A stretch of DNA of 64,000 nucleotides from Candidatus Gallimonas merdae (GTDB lineage Bacteria; Bacillota; Clostridia; Christensenellales; Borkfalkiaceae): contig CAJFRT010000007.1 in assembly GCA_904419525.1 (NCBI GenBank), forward strand, positions 69,327 to 133,326. Direction: 5' to 3'. Of this stretch, positions 35,157 to 45,326 are shown in pieces. The position numbers and the translations under genes are program-made. The first letter of the stretch is position 1; the number at the start of each line of letters is the position of its first letter. Below the pieces are notes generated by a model, which saw only the letters and a program-made list of their open reading frames with translations, made no database searches and had not been told where the DNA came from.

Positions 35157-35603
35157 ATGAAAGTAATCCTCAAAGCAGATGTAAAAGGAAGCGGCAAGAA
35201 AGGTGATATCATTGAAGTTTCGGACGGATATGCCAGAAACTTTCTTTTGAAAAAAGGCCTTGCGGAGATCGCTACCGCAAGCGGTATCAACGAAATCTCT
35301 CAGAAACGCACCGCAGATGCGTTCCATAAGGCAGAAAACGAAAAAGCACTGCGTGAACAGGCGAAAGAGATCAACGGGAAAGAAGTGACGGTTGCCATTC
35401 GTGCCGGAGAAAACGGTAAGGTATTCGGCTCTGTTACAACAGCCCAGATCGCGGCGGCGCTTGAAGCGCTCGGATGCGAAGTCGACAAGAAGAAAATATC
35501 CATCAGGGAAGCTATTAAAACGATCGGAGCATTTGAAGCAGAAATACGTTTTATGGAAGGCGTCACGGCAAAAGTAATCGTCAATGTCGTTCCTCTTTCA
35601 TAA
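35157..35603 (+). CDS. rplI: Ribosomal protein bL9
   Basis: A 148-residue large-subunit protein. The N-terminal rRNA-binding domain shows KADVKGSGKKGDIIEVSDGYARNFLL (residues 6-31, the L9 signature), then a long connecting helix and a C-terminal domain (GKVFGSVTTAQIAAAL). Length is typical. It stands alone here, without the usual dnaB or rpsR neighbours, with its own promoter, GGAGG site and terminator. Confidence 0.96.
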   Translation: MKVILKADVKGSGKKGDIIEVSDGYARNFLLKKGLAEIATASGINEISQKRTADAFHKAENEKALREQAKEINGKEVTVAIRAGENGKVFGSVTTAQIAAALEALGCEVDKKKISIREAIKTIGAFEAEIRFMEGVTAKVIVNVVPLS

Positions 35604-35623
35604 ACACACTTGAACAAAATGAT

Positions 35624-35649
35624 AAACGCACCGCTGCAGCGGTGCGTTT
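35624..35649. terminator. Bidirectional terminator of rplI and the hydrogenase gene
   Basis: A perfect 26-bp palindrome around CGCACCGCTGCAGCGGTGCG with AAA/TTT ends, followed on the plus strand by TTTAATTTTAG. Confidence 0.88.
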
Positions 35650-35667
35650 AATTTTAGCAATCATTCA

Positions 35668-35686
35668 TATTATGTCAGACATAATA
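35668..35686. repeat. Dispersed palindrome, copy 2
   Basis: TATTATGTCAGACATAATA, the most symmetrical copy (9 + 1 + 9). It lies between the stop of the hydrogenase gene and the terminator. Confidence 0.75.
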
Positions 35687-35703
35687 CTTTTCAAATCCGT
35701 TAT

Positions 35704-37212
35704 TTATGGAAGTTGGATCTCATAAAGTTCCTTTTCAGGCAATTTCTTCGTGGAACCGTCAACAAACTTTTTCAGCTCGGCAGCGCCCTTTTCAACGGGA
35801 ATATTGACGCCGGCCCCCGCGACACAGCCGCCGGGGCACCCCATTCCCTCGATCAGACAGCCGTTTTTCTTTCCGAGTTTCGCCAGAAGGAGCATCTTTT
35901 TGCATTCCTCCAGGCCCTCGGCATGTTCGATCTTGACCTCAACATCCGGGTAGTAGGCGCGGATACATGACTCGACTGCAGAAGCAACACCTCCCGCCAC
36001 ACCGTAACCGCGTCCGGCCGCCGTTGCATCATGGATCGGCTCCTCTTTGCCATAGGTGGCAAAGTCAATGCCCTTTGCCTCAAAAATGGCGGCAAGTTCC
36101 TCGAATGTGATCACAAAGTCGACGTCGCTGCGCACCGTACGACGGCGAGCCTCAAGTTTTTTCGCCGCGCAAGGGCCGATAAACACAACGCGGGCATTGG
36201 GCCGATTCTGTTTGATCGTTCTCGAAGTCGCGACCATGGGCGTGAGCGCACTGGAGACCTTGTCCACCATATCGGGGAACTGTGTCTTCGCCAGCATGCT
36301 CCACGCGGGACAGCAGGAAGTGAGCAGGAACGGGAGTTCCCCCGTTGCTACTTCCGTTGCATAGTGATGCGCTTCTGTCGAGGCTCCGACATCGGCGCCG
36401 TGCGCAACTTCATATACTTCCCTGAAACCGATTTCCTTGAGTGCCGCTTTGATTTTCCAGAGCGTTACGCCGGGTCCGAACTGACCGATAATTGCCGGGG
36501 CGACCTCCGCCACGACCTCGTCGCCCTTCTTGATCGCACGGATGAGCTGGAAGATCTGCGACTTGTCCGCAATTGCTCCGAACGGGCAGCTGACCATGCA
36601 CTGTCCGCAGCCGACACACTTTTTCGGATCGATCTGCGCGCGCCCAAGTCCATCGCTTGAGATTGCCTTGACGCCGCACGCCTGCGCGCAGGGACGGATC
36701 TTGTGCGCGATCGCATCATACGGGCACGCCGCCTTGCATTTGCCGCATTTGATACACTTTGAGCGATCGATCACCGCTTTCAGCGTCTTGGGGTCGACGG
36801 AGATCGCTCCCTTCGGGCAAACCGTCATGCAATAGCGCGAAACGCAGCCGCGGCACTGATCGCTCACTTCATAGGCATTCTCCTCGCAGCGATCGCATGC
36901 GGACGGAATCACCTGCATGAGCGGCGGCTCATAATAGTTGTCCGAAATGTTACTTGCGTTCAGCCCGTTAGTAATGTGTGCGGGTCTGTCCTGCGGATTG
37001 AGGGACATACCCATTGCGAGACGCACACGCTCCGCGGCGATCGCCCGCTCACGATAGATGCTCTCGCGATACTGCGGCGTCTCCGTGGGTGTAATCTTAT
37101 AGGGGATCTCCTCAATGTCGCTGGCGACGTTATCCGACTCGAATGCGATCTTCGCGACTTCGACGAACACCTGCCGCCTCAGTTTCCTGACCGAAGTTTC
37201 CAGGCCTCTCAT
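35704..37212 (-). CDS. Monomeric [FeFe] hydrogenase, group B-like
   Basis: A 502-residue iron hydrogenase. Several ferredoxin-type clusters precede the H-cluster domain: cysteines in CDRCEENAYEVSDQCRGC...CMTVCPKGAI, CIKCGKCKAACPYDAI and CVGCGQCMVSCPFGAI (about 105-220). H-cluster motifs are LTSCCPAW, GPCAAKKLEA and EGMGCPGGCVAGAG. These variants fit the group B (TIGR04105-like) enzymes rather than the classical group A. It would evolve or sense H2 in the cytoplasm. The start at 37212 has AGAGG. It lies downstream of rex-adhE in the same direction, so it probably belongs to the same redox regulon. Maturation genes hydEFG are not in the window. Confidence 0.88.
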   Translation of the reverse strand: MRGLETSVRKLRRQVFVEVAKIAFESDNVASDIEEIPYKITPTETPQYRESIYRERAIAAERVRLAMGMSLNPQDRPAHITNGLNASNISDNYYEPPLMQVIPSACDRCEENAYEVSDQCRGCVSRYCMTVCPKGAISVDPKTLKAVIDRSKCIKCGKCKAACPYDAIAHKIRPCAQACGVKAISSDGLGRAQIDPKKCVGCGQCMVSCPFGAIADKSQIFQLIRAIKKGDEVVAEVAPAIIGQFGPGVTLWKIKAALKEIGFREVYEVAHGADVGASTEAHHYATEVATGELPFLLTSCCPAWSMLAKTQFPDMVDKVSSALTPMVATSRTIKQNRPNARVVFIGPCAAKKLEARRRTVRSDVDFVITFEELAAIFEAKGIDFATYGKEEPIHDATAAGRGYGVAGGVASAVESCIRAYYPDVEVKIEHAEGLEECKKMLLLAKLGKKNGCLIEGMGCPGGCVAGAGVNIPVEKGAAELKKFVDGSTKKLPEKELYEIQLP

Positions 37213-37246
37213 ATCTCTTTCCTCTCCGATAATACAAGCTTGCAAA

Positions 37247-37274
37247 CGAGGGCAAGGGAAATCCCCCGCCCTCG
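37247..37274 (-). terminator. Hairpin between adhE and the hydrogenase gene
   Basis: CGAGGGC/GCCCTCG stem with an inner GGG/CCC pair, 20 bp after the adhE stop. The following minus-strand tract is short (TTTGC), so it probably attenuates rather than blocks transcription. Confidence 0.45.
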
Positions 37275-37294
37275 TCCGCAGAAATTGTTCTCAA

Positions 37295-39919
37295 TTACTT
37301 CTTGCGGTTTTTGCGACCGTAGTATGCGTTGAGGTACATCTCCTTGATCTCGCTCATGAGCGGATAACGGGGATTTGCACCCGTGCACTGATCGTCGAAC
37401 GCGTCCTCTGTCATCTGATCGAGGCGGGCAAGGAACTGCTCCTCCGTCACCTTATCCCCCAGCGCTTCCTTAATGGTCTTGGGCTGGCCGATCGCCTCCT
37501 GAAGTTCTTTCAGTTTTTTGATGAGAGCTTCCACAAGTTCATCATCATTCTTGCCTTTCAGGCCAACATAACGCGCGACATCGGCATAGCGTGCCTTGCA
37601 CTGAGGATATGCGTACTGCGGGAACGTACCCATCTTGGTCGGCTGCTCGGAGCTGTTGAACCGGATGACCTCTTCCAGCATGAGCGAGTTTGCCATGCCG
37701 TGCGGGATATGCCAGTAAGAACCGAGCTTGTGCGCCATCGAGTGGCAGACGCCGAGGAATGCGTTTGCGAATGCCATACCTGCCATCGTGGAAGCATTGG
37801 CCATCTTTTCACGCGCGATCGCGTCATGCGCACCCTTGGCATAGGCATCGGGAAGGTACTCAAAAATCAGCTTTGCGGCTTCCTTGGCAATGCCGTTCGT
37901 GAAGTCGGTTGCCATCACAGACGCAATCGCTTCAAGAGCATGGCTCATTGCATCGATACCGGAACAGGAAGTAAGTCCCTTCGGGATATTCATCATCAGA
38001 TCGGAATCGATGATCGCAACGTCAGGCATCAGCTCATAGTCGGCAAGCGGATATTTGGTTCCCGTCTTTTCGTCGGTAATGACGGCGAAAGGCGTAACTT
38101 CGGAACCGGTACCGGCTGTCGTGGGAATTGCCACGAACAGAGCTTTGTCGCCCATGTGCGGGAACGTATAGACACGCTTACGGATATCCATAAAGCGCAT
38201 CGCCATATCGTCGAAATCCACTTCGGGGTGCTCATACATCACCCACATGATCTTGGCCGCGTCCATAGGAGAACCGCCGCCGATCGCAATGATGACATCG
38301 GGTGCAAAGTCGCGCATCTGCTTGACGCCCTCGTTTGCACATGCAAGCGTAGGATCGGGCGTAACGTTGAAGAATGTCGCGTGAGAGATGCCCTGTGCAT
38401 CGAGAATATCGGTGATCTTCTTCGTGAAGCCGCTCTCAAACAGGAATTTATCGGTGACGACAAATGCCTTTTTCTTGTTGTAAACCTGCGGGCCGAGTTC
38501 CTTAAGAGCAACACCCAGGCAGCCGCGCTTGAAATAAACTTTCTCAGGAGCTCTGAACCAAAGCATATTTTCCTTCCTTTCCGCAACGGTTTTGATATTG
38601 ATGAGGTGTTTGACGCCGACGTTCTCCGAGACGGAGTTGCCGCCCCAGGAACCACAGCCAAGCGTCAGGGACGGAGGCATTTTGAAGTTGTAAAGATCGC
38701 CGATACCGCCCTGCGAAGAAGGAGTATTGATAACGATACGGCAGGTCTTCATGACCGAACGGAAATATGCAATTTTATCAGCGCCCGTCTCTACATTGAT
38801 ATAGAGCGACGAGGTGTGGCCGAGGCCGCCGTCTTTGATCAGCCTGTCTGCCTTTGCGACCGCTTCCTCGAACGTCTTGGCCTTGTACATCGCCAGGACG
38901 GGAGACAGTTTTTCATGCGCGAATTCTTCGGAAAGCTCCACGGACTCCACTTCGCCCACAAGGATCTTGCTGCCCTCAGGTGCCTTGAAGCCGGAAAGCT
39001 CGGCGATCTTGCATGCGCTCTGACCGACGATCTTGGCGTTGAGCGCGCCGTTGATGATGATCGTCTTTCTTACCTTGTCCGTTTCTTCGGGCGTGAGGAA
39101 GTAAGCGCCGCGCATCTTCATCTCTTTCTTGAACGCATCGTAGACATCGGCAAGCACGATCGTGGACTGCTCGGAAGCGCAGATCATACCGTTGTCGAAC
39201 GTCTTGGAGTGCAGAATGGAAGAAGCCGCAAGCTGAATATCCGCGGAGGAATCGATGATCGCGGGCGTATTGCCGGCGCCGACGCCGAGAGCGGGCTTGC
39301 CGGAGGAATATGCCGCTTTGACCATGCCGGGACCGCCCGTCGCAAGGATCATATCCGCTTCGCGCATGATCATGCCGGACAGCGGAACGGTAGGCTGATC
39401 GATCCAGCCGATGATATCCTCGGGCGCACCTGCCTCCACAGCAGCCTCAAGAACGACCTTTGCCGCCTCGATCGTGCACTGTTTTGCACGGGGATGAGGA
39501 GAGATAATGAGGCCGTTTCTCGTCTTCAGACAGATCAAACACTTGAAAATCGCCGTGGAAGTCGGGTTCGTCGTGGGAATGACAGCCGCAAGAACGCCGA
39601 TGGGCTCCGCGATACGGGTAAGCCCGAATCCCTCGTCGCGCTCGATCACGCCGCAGGTTTTCGTATCCTTATAGGCGTTGTAGATGTACTCCGAGGCGTA
39701 GTGGTTTTTGATGACCTTGTCCTCGACAACGCCCATGCCGGTCTCTTCGACCGCCATTTTTGCGAGCGGGATCCTCATCTTATTCGCCGCAACTGCCGCA
39801 TGGAAGAAGATCTTGTCCACCTGTTCCTGCGTGTAGGTCGCGAACTTCGCCTGCGCCGCCCTCACACGAGCGAGCATTTTCTCGAGAGATTCTTCATCAT
39901 TGACGATGAAATCTTTCAT
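37295..39919 (-). CDS. adhE: Bifunctional acetaldehyde-CoA/alcohol dehydrogenase
   Basis: An 874-residue AdhE that converts acetyl-CoA to ethanol with two NADH. The N-terminal aldehyde dehydrogenase half (about 1-440) has the catalytic Cys in [10 protein letters not shown]. The C-terminal iron-dependent alcohol dehydrogenase half (about 460-870) has [30 protein letters not shown] and [19 protein letters not shown] with the iron-binding histidines. The linker and NAD-binding segments look intact. A strong GGAGG precedes the ATG. It is 35 bp downstream of rex and probably expressed from the rex promoter under Rex control. Confidence 0.97.
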   Translation of the reverse strand: MKDFIVNDEESLEKMLARVRAAQAKFATYTQEQVDKIFFHAAVAANKMRIPLAKMAVEETGMGVVEDKVIKNHYASEYIYNAYKDTKTCGVIERDEGFGLTRIAEPIGVLAAVIPTTNPTSTAIFKCLICLKTRNGLIISPHPRAKQCTIEAAKVVLEAAVEAGAPEDIIGWIDQPTVPLSGMIMREADMILATGGPGMVKAAYSSGKPALGVGAGNTPAIIDSSADIQLAASSILHSKTFDNGMICASEQSTIVLADVYDAFKKEMKMRGAYFLTPEETDKVRKTIIINGALNAKIVGQSACKIAELSGFKAPEGSKILVGEVESVELSEEFAHEKLSPVLAMYKAKTFEEAVAKADRLIKDGGLGHTSSLYINVETGADKIAYFRSVMKTCRIVINTPSSQGGIGDLYNFKMPPSLTLGCGSWGGNSVSENVGVKHLINIKTVAERKENMLWFRAPEKVYFKRGCLGVALKELGPQVYNKKKAFVVTDKFLFESGFTKKITDILDAQGISHATFFNVTPDPTLACANEGVKQMRDFAPDVIIAIGGGSPMDAAKIMWVMYEHPEVDFDDMAMRFMDIRKRVYTFPHMGDKALFVAIPTTAGTGSEVTPFAVITDEKTGTKYPLADYELMPDVAIIDSDLMMNIPKGLTSCSGIDAMSHALEAIASVMATDFTNGIAKEAAKLIFEYLPDAYAKGAHDAIAREKMANASTMAGMAFANAFLGVCHSMAHKLGSYWHIPHGMANSLMLEEVIRFNSSEQPTKMGTFPQYAYPQCKARYADVARYVGLKGKNDDELVEALIKKLKELQEAIGQPKTIKEALGDKVTEEQFLARLDQMTEDAFDDQCTGANPRYPLMSEIKEMYLNAYYGRKNRKK

Positions 39920-39954
39920 GTGCTACCTCCGTTTCCCATAATTATTTTCGTTTT

Positions 39955-40590
39955 TTATTGATTTTCGGCACCCTCGCCACACAGAGCGGCAAGCGAAACC
40001 GCCAAATCCTCATACTTTACGGATACGCCGTCCGGGACTTGCAGATAGACGGGCGCAAAGTTCAGGATCGCCGGAACGCCCGCTCTTACGATCTCGTCGC
40101 AAGCCTCCTGCGCCGACCCCCTTGGAACGGTGAGGATAGCGACCCGGACGGAGAACCGAAGAACAATGTCCTTCAGGCGATCCATGGGATAGACGGGTTT
40201 TCCGCCCACGGCGCCCACTTTCGCCGGTGAAGAATCAAATGCCGCGATCACGTGGATCCCGTAATTTTCAAACCCTTCGTAAGCAAGGATCGCGCGCCCC
40301 AGACCGCCGGCACCGACGATCACGGCGTTCGTCCAGCGATGGTATCCCAAAAATTTCTCGATGTCCTCGATCAGGCGGCGCACCTCAAACCCGAACCGGG
40401 GTTTCCCGGGGCGGGAAGCGACCAGTGCGAGATCCTTTCTTACTCCGACCGCCGAAACGCCGAGCGCCTTGGCGACCGCGGCAGAGGAGACATACTCAAC
40501 CCCCTTCCCCGCTTCGCCTTTCAGATATCTGAGATAGGCAGGCATGCGGGAAGCGGTTGCCTTCGATACCGCATTTTCCGTGTTCCCCAT
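39955..40590 (-). CDS. rex: Redox-sensing transcriptional repressor Rex
   Basis: A 211-residue repressor that releases DNA when NADH rises. The N-terminal winged helix includes YLRYLKGEAG...VSSAAVAKALGVSAVGVRKDLA (about 20-60). The C-terminal Rossmann domain has VIVGAGGLGRAIL (about 89-101). A conserved swapped C-terminal helix is present. It is first gene of a rex-adhE-hydrogenase unit, with a Rex-like operator over its own transcription start. AAGGGG precedes the ATG. Confidence 0.95.
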   Translation of the reverse strand: MGNTENAVSKATASRMPAYLRYLKGEAGKGVEYVSSAAVAKALGVSAVGVRKDLALVASRPGKPRFGFEVRRLIEDIEKFLGYHRWTNAVIVGAGGLGRAILAYEGFENYGIHVIAAFDSSPAKVGAVGGKPVYPMDRLKDIVLRFSVRVAILTVPRGSAQEACDEIVRAGVPAILNFAPVYLQVPDGVSVKYEDLAVSLAALCGEGAENQ

Positions 40591-40618
40591 ACCAGTCCCC
40601 TTTCACCGTCTCATGGAA

Positions 40619-40636
40619 TCGATAAATTTTTATCAA
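40619..40636 (-). promoter_or_regulatory. Putative Rex operator at the rex promoter
   Basis: TCGATAAATTTTTATCAA is an 18-bp dyad (TYGATAAA-TT-TTTATCRA) that resembles the Clostridia Rex site TTGWTAANNNNTTAWCAA. It covers the predicted transcript start (about 40635), so Rex bound there would block its own operon. Confidence 0.62.
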
Positions 40637-40641
40637 TTATA

Positions 40642-40670
40642 ATTTTAGCAGATAGAATCCCCGCTGTCAA
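40642..40670 (-). promoter_or_regulatory. Sigma-A promoter of rex-adhE
   Basis: Minus strand TTGACA (40665-40670), 17 bp, TAAAAT (40642-40647). Confidence 0.78.
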
Positions 40671-40726
40671 CTGTTTGAAAGCGATATTTTGCCCGATCAC
40701 AGACTTTTTTATTTGTCTCTTGCAAC

Positions 40727-40760
40727 AAAAAAACTCCGCCCGGTCAGGCGAAGTTTTTTA
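40727..40760 (-). terminator. Intrinsic terminator of valS
   Basis: ACTCCGCC/GGCGAAGT stem (40733-40740 with 40747-40754, one G-T pair), followed on the minus strand by TTTTTTTG. It begins 14 bp after the valS stop. Confidence 0.85.
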
Positions 40761-40773
40761 ACGGTATATCCCA

Positions 40774-43398
40774 TCAGAAATCTTTCAGGCGTTCTTCTAC
40801 TTTTGCCCTTGCATCGATCAGCTTTTCCAGCTTGGCGCGTTCATCTTCAACCAGCTTTTTGGGTGCCTTGGCAATAAAATTCTGATTGGCAAGTTTCCCG
40901 CTGGCGCGTGCGATCTCAGCCGTAACGCGCTCAAGTTCCTTTTCAAGGCGGACTTTTTCCGCTTCAAGGTCGACAAGCTCCCCGAGCGGAATAAAGATCT
41001 GTCCCAGCTCGCAGACACGGGAGACGATTTTTTCTCCCGCAGCCGGTCCGTTTTCGGCAAAACTGATGTCACTTGCGCCCGCAAGCCGCTCGATCGCGCC
41101 CCTGTTCGCCGCAACCAGCCGGCGGGCCTCCGTTGCAAGATAGACATGTACTTTCCGCGACGGCGGACAGTTGACTTCCACTTTCATCGCGCGCACCGTC
41201 TTGATCAGGTCGATGACGCCCTCGAATGCTTTTGCCTCTTTCTTATAGGCAAGCCGCGAATTATAGCGGGGATAGTCCGCCGTAATGATCAGTCCCTTTG
41301 AGGTAGGCAGATAGGAGTAAATCTCTTCCGTCACATAGGGAATGAACGGATGCAGGAGCCTGAGGGCATTTTCAAGCACCATCATCAGAACGGCAATGGC
41401 GCCGCGCTTCCTCTCCGCATCCTCGCCGTAGAGTGCAGGCTTGGAAAGCTCGATATACCAATCGCAGAAATCGTTCCAGACAAAATCAACCAGCTTATCC
41501 GCCGCAATTCCCAGATCAAACTTTCCGAGCGCGGCCGTCACTTCGCGGATGCAGGACTGCAGGCGGGAAATGATCCACCGGTCCGCGGGCTGCAGACGGA
41601 TCTCGCCAAGCGACGGGATCTTTGTTCCCTTCGTATTCATGAGAACAAATCGGGACGCATTCCAGAGCTTATTGATGAAATTGCGCGACCACTCCACCTT
41701 CGCATCGGTAAAGCGGGTATCATTGCCTGGAGCGACCCCGGTCACAAGCGAAAGGCGAAGGGAGTCCGCACCGTATTTTTCGATGATCTCCAGCGGATCG
41801 ATCCCGTTGCCGAGCGATTTGGACATCTTCCGTCCCTGTTCGTCGCGCACAAGTCCGTGGATCAGTACATCGCGGAACGGCACTTTCTCCGTGTGTTCGA
41901 TCCCCGAAAACATCATGCGCATGACCCAGAACGGAATGATGTCATATCCCGTCACGAGCACGTCCGTAGGATAGAAATAGCTGAAATCCTCCGTTTCATC
42001 CGGCCACCCGAGCGTAGAAAACGGCCAAAGCGCAGAGGAAAACCAGGTATCGAGGACGTCCTCATCCTGAGTGAGATGCGTTCCGCCGCACTTGGGACAG
42101 ACCGTCGGCGTTTCGCGCGCGCAGATCGTCTCGCCGCAGTCGCCGCAGTACCAGACCGGGATCCGGTGCCCCCACCAGAGCTGACGGGAGATACACCAGT
42201 CACGGATATTTTCCAGCCAGTTATAATATATTTTGGAAAAGCGGTCGGGCGTAAATTTGGTCTTCTTTTTGACGACCGCATCGATCGCCGGCTTTGCAAG
42301 CGGCTTCATCTTGACGAACCACTGTTTGGACACGATCGGTTCGACCGTGGAATGACAGCGGTAGCAGTGCCCGACGTTGTGCGTGTGCGCCTCGATCTTT
42401 ACGAGCAGACCGAGCTCCTGCATTCTGGCCACGATGCGCTTTCTCGCCTCGTAGCGGTCAAGTCCCTCATATTCTCCCGCAAGCTCATTCATGGTTCCGT
42501 CGTCGTTCATGACGCGGATCACGGGAAGATCGTGGCGGAGCCCCACCTCAAAGTCATTCGGATCGTGCGCGGGCGTGATCTTGACCGCACCCGTCCCGAA
42601 CTCCGGATCCACATATTCATCGGCCACGACGGGGATCTTACGGTCTGTCAGGGGCAGAGAAAGCGTCTTGCCGACCAGGGCGGCGTACCGCCTGTCCCCG
42701 GGATGGACAGCCACCGCCGTATCGCCGAGCATCGTCTCCGGACGGGTAGTCGCAATTATGATCTTTTCGTCGCTCCCGTCAACCGGATATGCAAAATACC
42801 AGAAGTGACCCTGTTCCTCGGAATACTCCACTTCCGCATCGGAAAGCGCCGTTTTACAGCTCGGACACCAGTTGATGATACGGCTGCCGCGATAGATAAG
42901 CCCCTTCTGATAGAGGCGGAAAAAGGCCTCCCGCACGGCTTTTGAGCACTTTTCGTCCATGGTGAAGGCAAGGCGAGACCAGTCGCAGGAAGAGCCGAGC
43001 TTTTTGAGTTGCTCCACGATCCTGCCCCCGTATTTTTCCTTCCAGGCCCATGCACGGCGGAGAAACTCCTCTCTTCCGAGCTGCTGCTTGGAAAGGCCTT
43101 CCTTTTTCATCTGTTCGACGATCTTGACCTCCGTCGCGATGGAAGCGTGGTCGGTTCCCGGAAGCCAGAGCGCGCAATACCCCTGCATTCTCTTGAATCG
43201 GACAAGAATATCCTGCATCGTCTCGTCCATCGCATGCCCCATATGGAGCTGCCCCGTCACGTTGGGCGGGGGCATCATGACGGTGAACGGAACTTTGTTC
43301 TTGTCGATTTCAGCGTGAAAACAGCCGTTCTCCAGCCACTCACGGTAAATTTTATCCTCGAATTCTTTGGGGTTGTACGTCGTTCGCATCTCTTCCAT
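40774..43398 (-). CDS. valS: Valyl-tRNA synthetase
   Basis: An 874-residue class I synthetase that charges tRNA-Val. The HIGH-type motif is [14 protein letters not shown] (about 42-55), the KMSKS motif is [14 protein letters not shown] (about 525), with the editing domain between, a zinc-like cluster (CGDCGE...CPKCGG), the anticodon domain, and the C-terminal coiled coil ([17 protein letters not shown]). The start [14 protein letters not shown] at 43398 follows AGGAAAAG; earlier in-frame ATGs lack ribosome sites. The leader is short and shows no T-box, unusual for a clostridial synthetase gene. Confidence 0.95.
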   Translation of the reverse strand: MEEMRTTYNPKEFEDKIYREWLENGCFHAEIDKNKVPFTVMMPPPNVTGQLHMGHAMDETMQDILVRFKRMQGYCALWLPGTDHASIATEVKIVEQMKKEGLSKQQLGREEFLRRAWAWKEKYGGRIVEQLKKLGSSCDWSRLAFTMDEKCSKAVREAFFRLYQKGLIYRGSRIINWCPSCKTALSDAEVEYSEEQGHFWYFAYPVDGSDEKIIIATTRPETMLGDTAVAVHPGDRRYAALVGKTLSLPLTDRKIPVVADEYVDPEFGTGAVKITPAHDPNDFEVGLRHDLPVIRVMNDDGTMNELAGEYEGLDRYEARKRIVARMQELGLLVKIEAHTHNVGHCYRCHSTVEPIVSKQWFVKMKPLAKPAIDAVVKKKTKFTPDRFSKIYYNWLENIRDWCISRQLWWGHRIPVWYCGDCGETICARETPTVCPKCGGTHLTQDEDVLDTWFSSALWPFSTLGWPDETEDFSYFYPTDVLVTGYDIIPFWVMRMMFSGIEHTEKVPFRDVLIHGLVRDEQGRKMSKSLGNGIDPLEIIEKYGADSLRLSLVTGVAPGNDTRFTDAKVEWSRNFINKLWNASRFVLMNTKGTKIPSLGEIRLQPADRWIISRLQSCIREVTAALGKFDLGIAADKLVDFVWNDFCDWYIELSKPALYGEDAERKRGAIAVLMMVLENALRLLHPFIPYVTEEIYSYLPTSKGLIITADYPRYNSRLAYKKEAKAFEGVIDLIKTVRAMKVEVNCPPSRKVHVYLATEARRLVAANRGAIERLAGASDISFAENGPAAGEKIVSRVCELGQIFIPLGELVDLEAEKVRLEKELERVTAEIARASGKLANQNFIAKAPKKLVEDERAKLEKLIDARAKVEERLKDF

Positions 43399-43481
43399 GT
43401 CGGTCTTTTCCTGTTCCTGCATTCCTGCTTTCATTGATGGGAGATCTGCGGCGTAAATATGCCGCACCCATACGGGAAAAC

Positions 43482-43510
43482 ATTATAAATCATTTTTAAC
43501 CCATTGTCAA
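43482..43510 (-). promoter_or_regulatory. Consensus sigma-A promoter of valS
   Basis: Minus strand TTGACA (43505-43510), 17 bp, TATAAT (43482-43487). A TGCGGC/GCCGCA hairpin lies at 43447-43466 near the 5' end of the transcript. The 75-nt leader is too short for a T-box. Confidence 0.85.
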
Positions 43511-43565
43511 TTATTCCGCCGCGGACATAGGATATATTATTCCTTTATTTTTCACGGAGCTGACT

Positions 43566-44564
43566 ATGAAAAAACTCTTGGCAACTCTCGGAGCCGCGGT
43601 ATTCGCGCTCCTTCCCCTCTCCGCCTGCGGCGAAAGCGGCGACGGACTCACGACGGTAAAAGTCAACGAAGTGACGCACTCCGTTTTTTACGCGCCCATG
43701 TATCTTGCCGACTCCCTCGGCTATTTTGAGGAAGAGGGCATCCAAATCGAGCTGACAAACGGAGGCGGCGCAGACGCCGTCATGGCGGCCGTCCTCTCGG
43801 GCGATGCGGACGTCGGGTTCTGCGGCCCCGAAGCTGCGATATATGTGCTGCTCGGCGGCTCACAGGACGTCCCCACCGTCTTCGGACAGCTCACCAAACG
43901 CGACGGCTCCTTCCTCGTCTCCCGTGTCGATGAGCCGGATTTCCAATGGGAAGATCTCAAAGGAAAAGAAATTCTGGCCGGACGCAAAGGCGGCGTGCCT
44001 GCAATGACCTTTGAATACATTCTGCGCGAACACGGCTTTACAGACGCCGATATCAATCTGAATTTCGATGTCGCGTTCAACCTGATGACGGGTGCCTTTG
44101 AAGCGGGAACGGCGGATTACTGCACGATGTTCGAACCGCTTGCTTCCGAATATCAGGCCGCAGGCAAGGGTTATATCGTAGCATCTGTCGGGGAGGCCGG
44201 CGGCGAGGTCCCTTACACGAGCTACATTGCAAAGCGTTCCTGGCTCAATGATAATGAGGACACCGCAAAGGGATTTCTGCGGGCCATCCTCAGGGGCGTA
44301 CAGTATGCGCAGACAGAAGACGCCGCCGTGATCGCAGAACACCTTGTCAGTCATTTCCCGTCCACATCCGTGGAATCGCTTGCGACGAGCGTCACGAGTT
44401 ACCGGAATATCGACGCGTGGGTCACGGATATGGCGATGACTGAGGCGAGTTTTGAACGGCTTCAGGACATCATCGAAAGCGCCGGAGAACTTGACCGCCG
44501 CGCCGACTTCGACGCCCTTGTGGATAATTCCTACGTCAAGGAAGTATACGCACAGCTCGACTGA
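43566..44564 (+). CDS. ABC transporter substrate-binding lipoprotein, SsuA/ThiY (NMT1) family
   Basis: A 332-residue lipoprotein with signal peptide and lipobox LSAC (Cys about 21). The NMT1/SsuA fold is shown by TVKVNEVTHSVFYAPMYLADSLGYFEEEGI (30-59), VLSGDADVGFCGPEAAIY and AGRKGGVPAMTFEYILREHGF. The ligand cannot be read from the sequence; relatives bind sulfonates, nitrate, or thiamine and riboflavin precursors. It is the first gene of a three-gene transporter. A ribosome site (ACGGAG) is present. The promoter is weak: TATATT at 43533 without a clear -35. Confidence 0.88.
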   Translation: MKKLLATLGAAVFALLPLSACGESGDGLTTVKVNEVTHSVFYAPMYLADSLGYFEEEGIQIELTNGGGADAVMAAVLSGDADVGFCGPEAAIYVLLGGSQDVPTVFGQLTKRDGSFLVSRVDEPDFQWEDLKGKEILAGRKGGVPAMTFEYILREHGFTDADINLNFDVAFNLMTGAFEAGTADYCTMFEPLASEYQAAGKGYIVASVGEAGGEVPYTSYIAKRSWLNDNEDTAKGFLRAILRGVQYAQTEDAAVIAEHLVSHFPSTSVESLATSVTSYRNIDAWVTDMAMTEASFERLQDIIESAGELDRRADFDALVDNSYVKEVYAQLD

Positions 44565-44594
44565 ATTACATTTCTGCAAACGAAGGAACCGCCT

Positions 44595-45326
44595 ATGAAA
44601 AATATCCTGCGATTTCAGGACGTAACATACATCTATCACACCGTGCGCGGAGAGCTTGTCGCAGCAAAAGACCTCTCTTTTTCGGTGGACGAGGGAGAAT
44701 TCGTCGCGATCATCGGCCCCTCCGGATGCGGAAAGACAACGCTGCTGTCTCTTGCAGCCGGACTTCTGAAGCCCTCGGCGGGGACGATCGAGAGCCGCGG
44801 CAGCTTCGGTTACATGCTGCAAAAGGACGAATTATTTCCCTGGCGCACCATTGAAAAGAATATCTTCCTTCCCCTCGAAATCAGGCATCAGAAATCGCCT
44901 GAGCACAGGGAACGGGCAATCGCTCTTGCAAAAAAATACGGCCTCGGAGACTTCCTGAAAAGCTATCCCGCCCAACTTTCCGGCGGAATGCGTCAACGTG
45001 CGGCCCTCATCCGTACCCTCGCGACCGATCCGGATATCCTCCTGCTTGACGAGCCCTTTTCGGCGCTCGACTATCAGACGCGGCTGAACGTCTGCGAAGA
45101 CGTCGCAAACATCATCCGCAGCGAAAAAAAGACGGCGCTCCTGATCACGCACGACATCTCCGAAGCGATCTCCGTCGCTGACCGCGTGCTCGTTCTCACA
45201 GCCCGTCCCGCACGCGTCGCACATGCGCACACGCTCGACTTCGGCGGCATTCCGCCGCTGAAACGAAGAGAACAGCCCGGTTTTTCAGGCTGGTTCGAGC
45301 GACTGTGGGGAGAACTGAACTCATGA
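44595..45326 (+). CDS. ABC transporter ATPase, SsuB/TauB family
   Basis: A 243-residue ATPase subunit. Walker A GPSGCGKTT (about 40-48), Q-loop MLQKDELFPWRTI, signature LSGGMRQR, Walker B ILLLDEPFSALD and the switch His in LLITHDISEA are all present, so it should be active. It lies 30 bp after the binding-protein gene, and its TGA overlaps the permease ATG. Confidence 0.92.
   Translation: MKNILRFQDVTYIYHTVRGELVAAKDLSFSVDEGEFVAIIGPSGCGKTTLLSLAAGLLKPSAGTIESRGSFGYMLQKDELFPWRTIEKNIFLPLEIRHQKSPEHRERAIALAKKYGLGDFLKSYPAQLSGGMRQRAALIRTLATDPDILLLDEPFSALDYQTRLNVCEDVANIIRSEKKTALLITHDISEAISVADRVLVLTARPARVAHAHTLDFGGIPPLKRREQPGFSGWFERLWGELNS

Noticed and set aside
37115-39961. A 948-codon plus-strand frame over adhE
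   Set aside because: Antisense shadow of adhE; the adhE frame has both catalytic domains intact.
43399-43481. T-box riboswitch before valS
   Set aside because: A consensus promoter lies about 75 nt before the start, so there is no room for a T-box, and no specifier stem or TGGN motif is seen.
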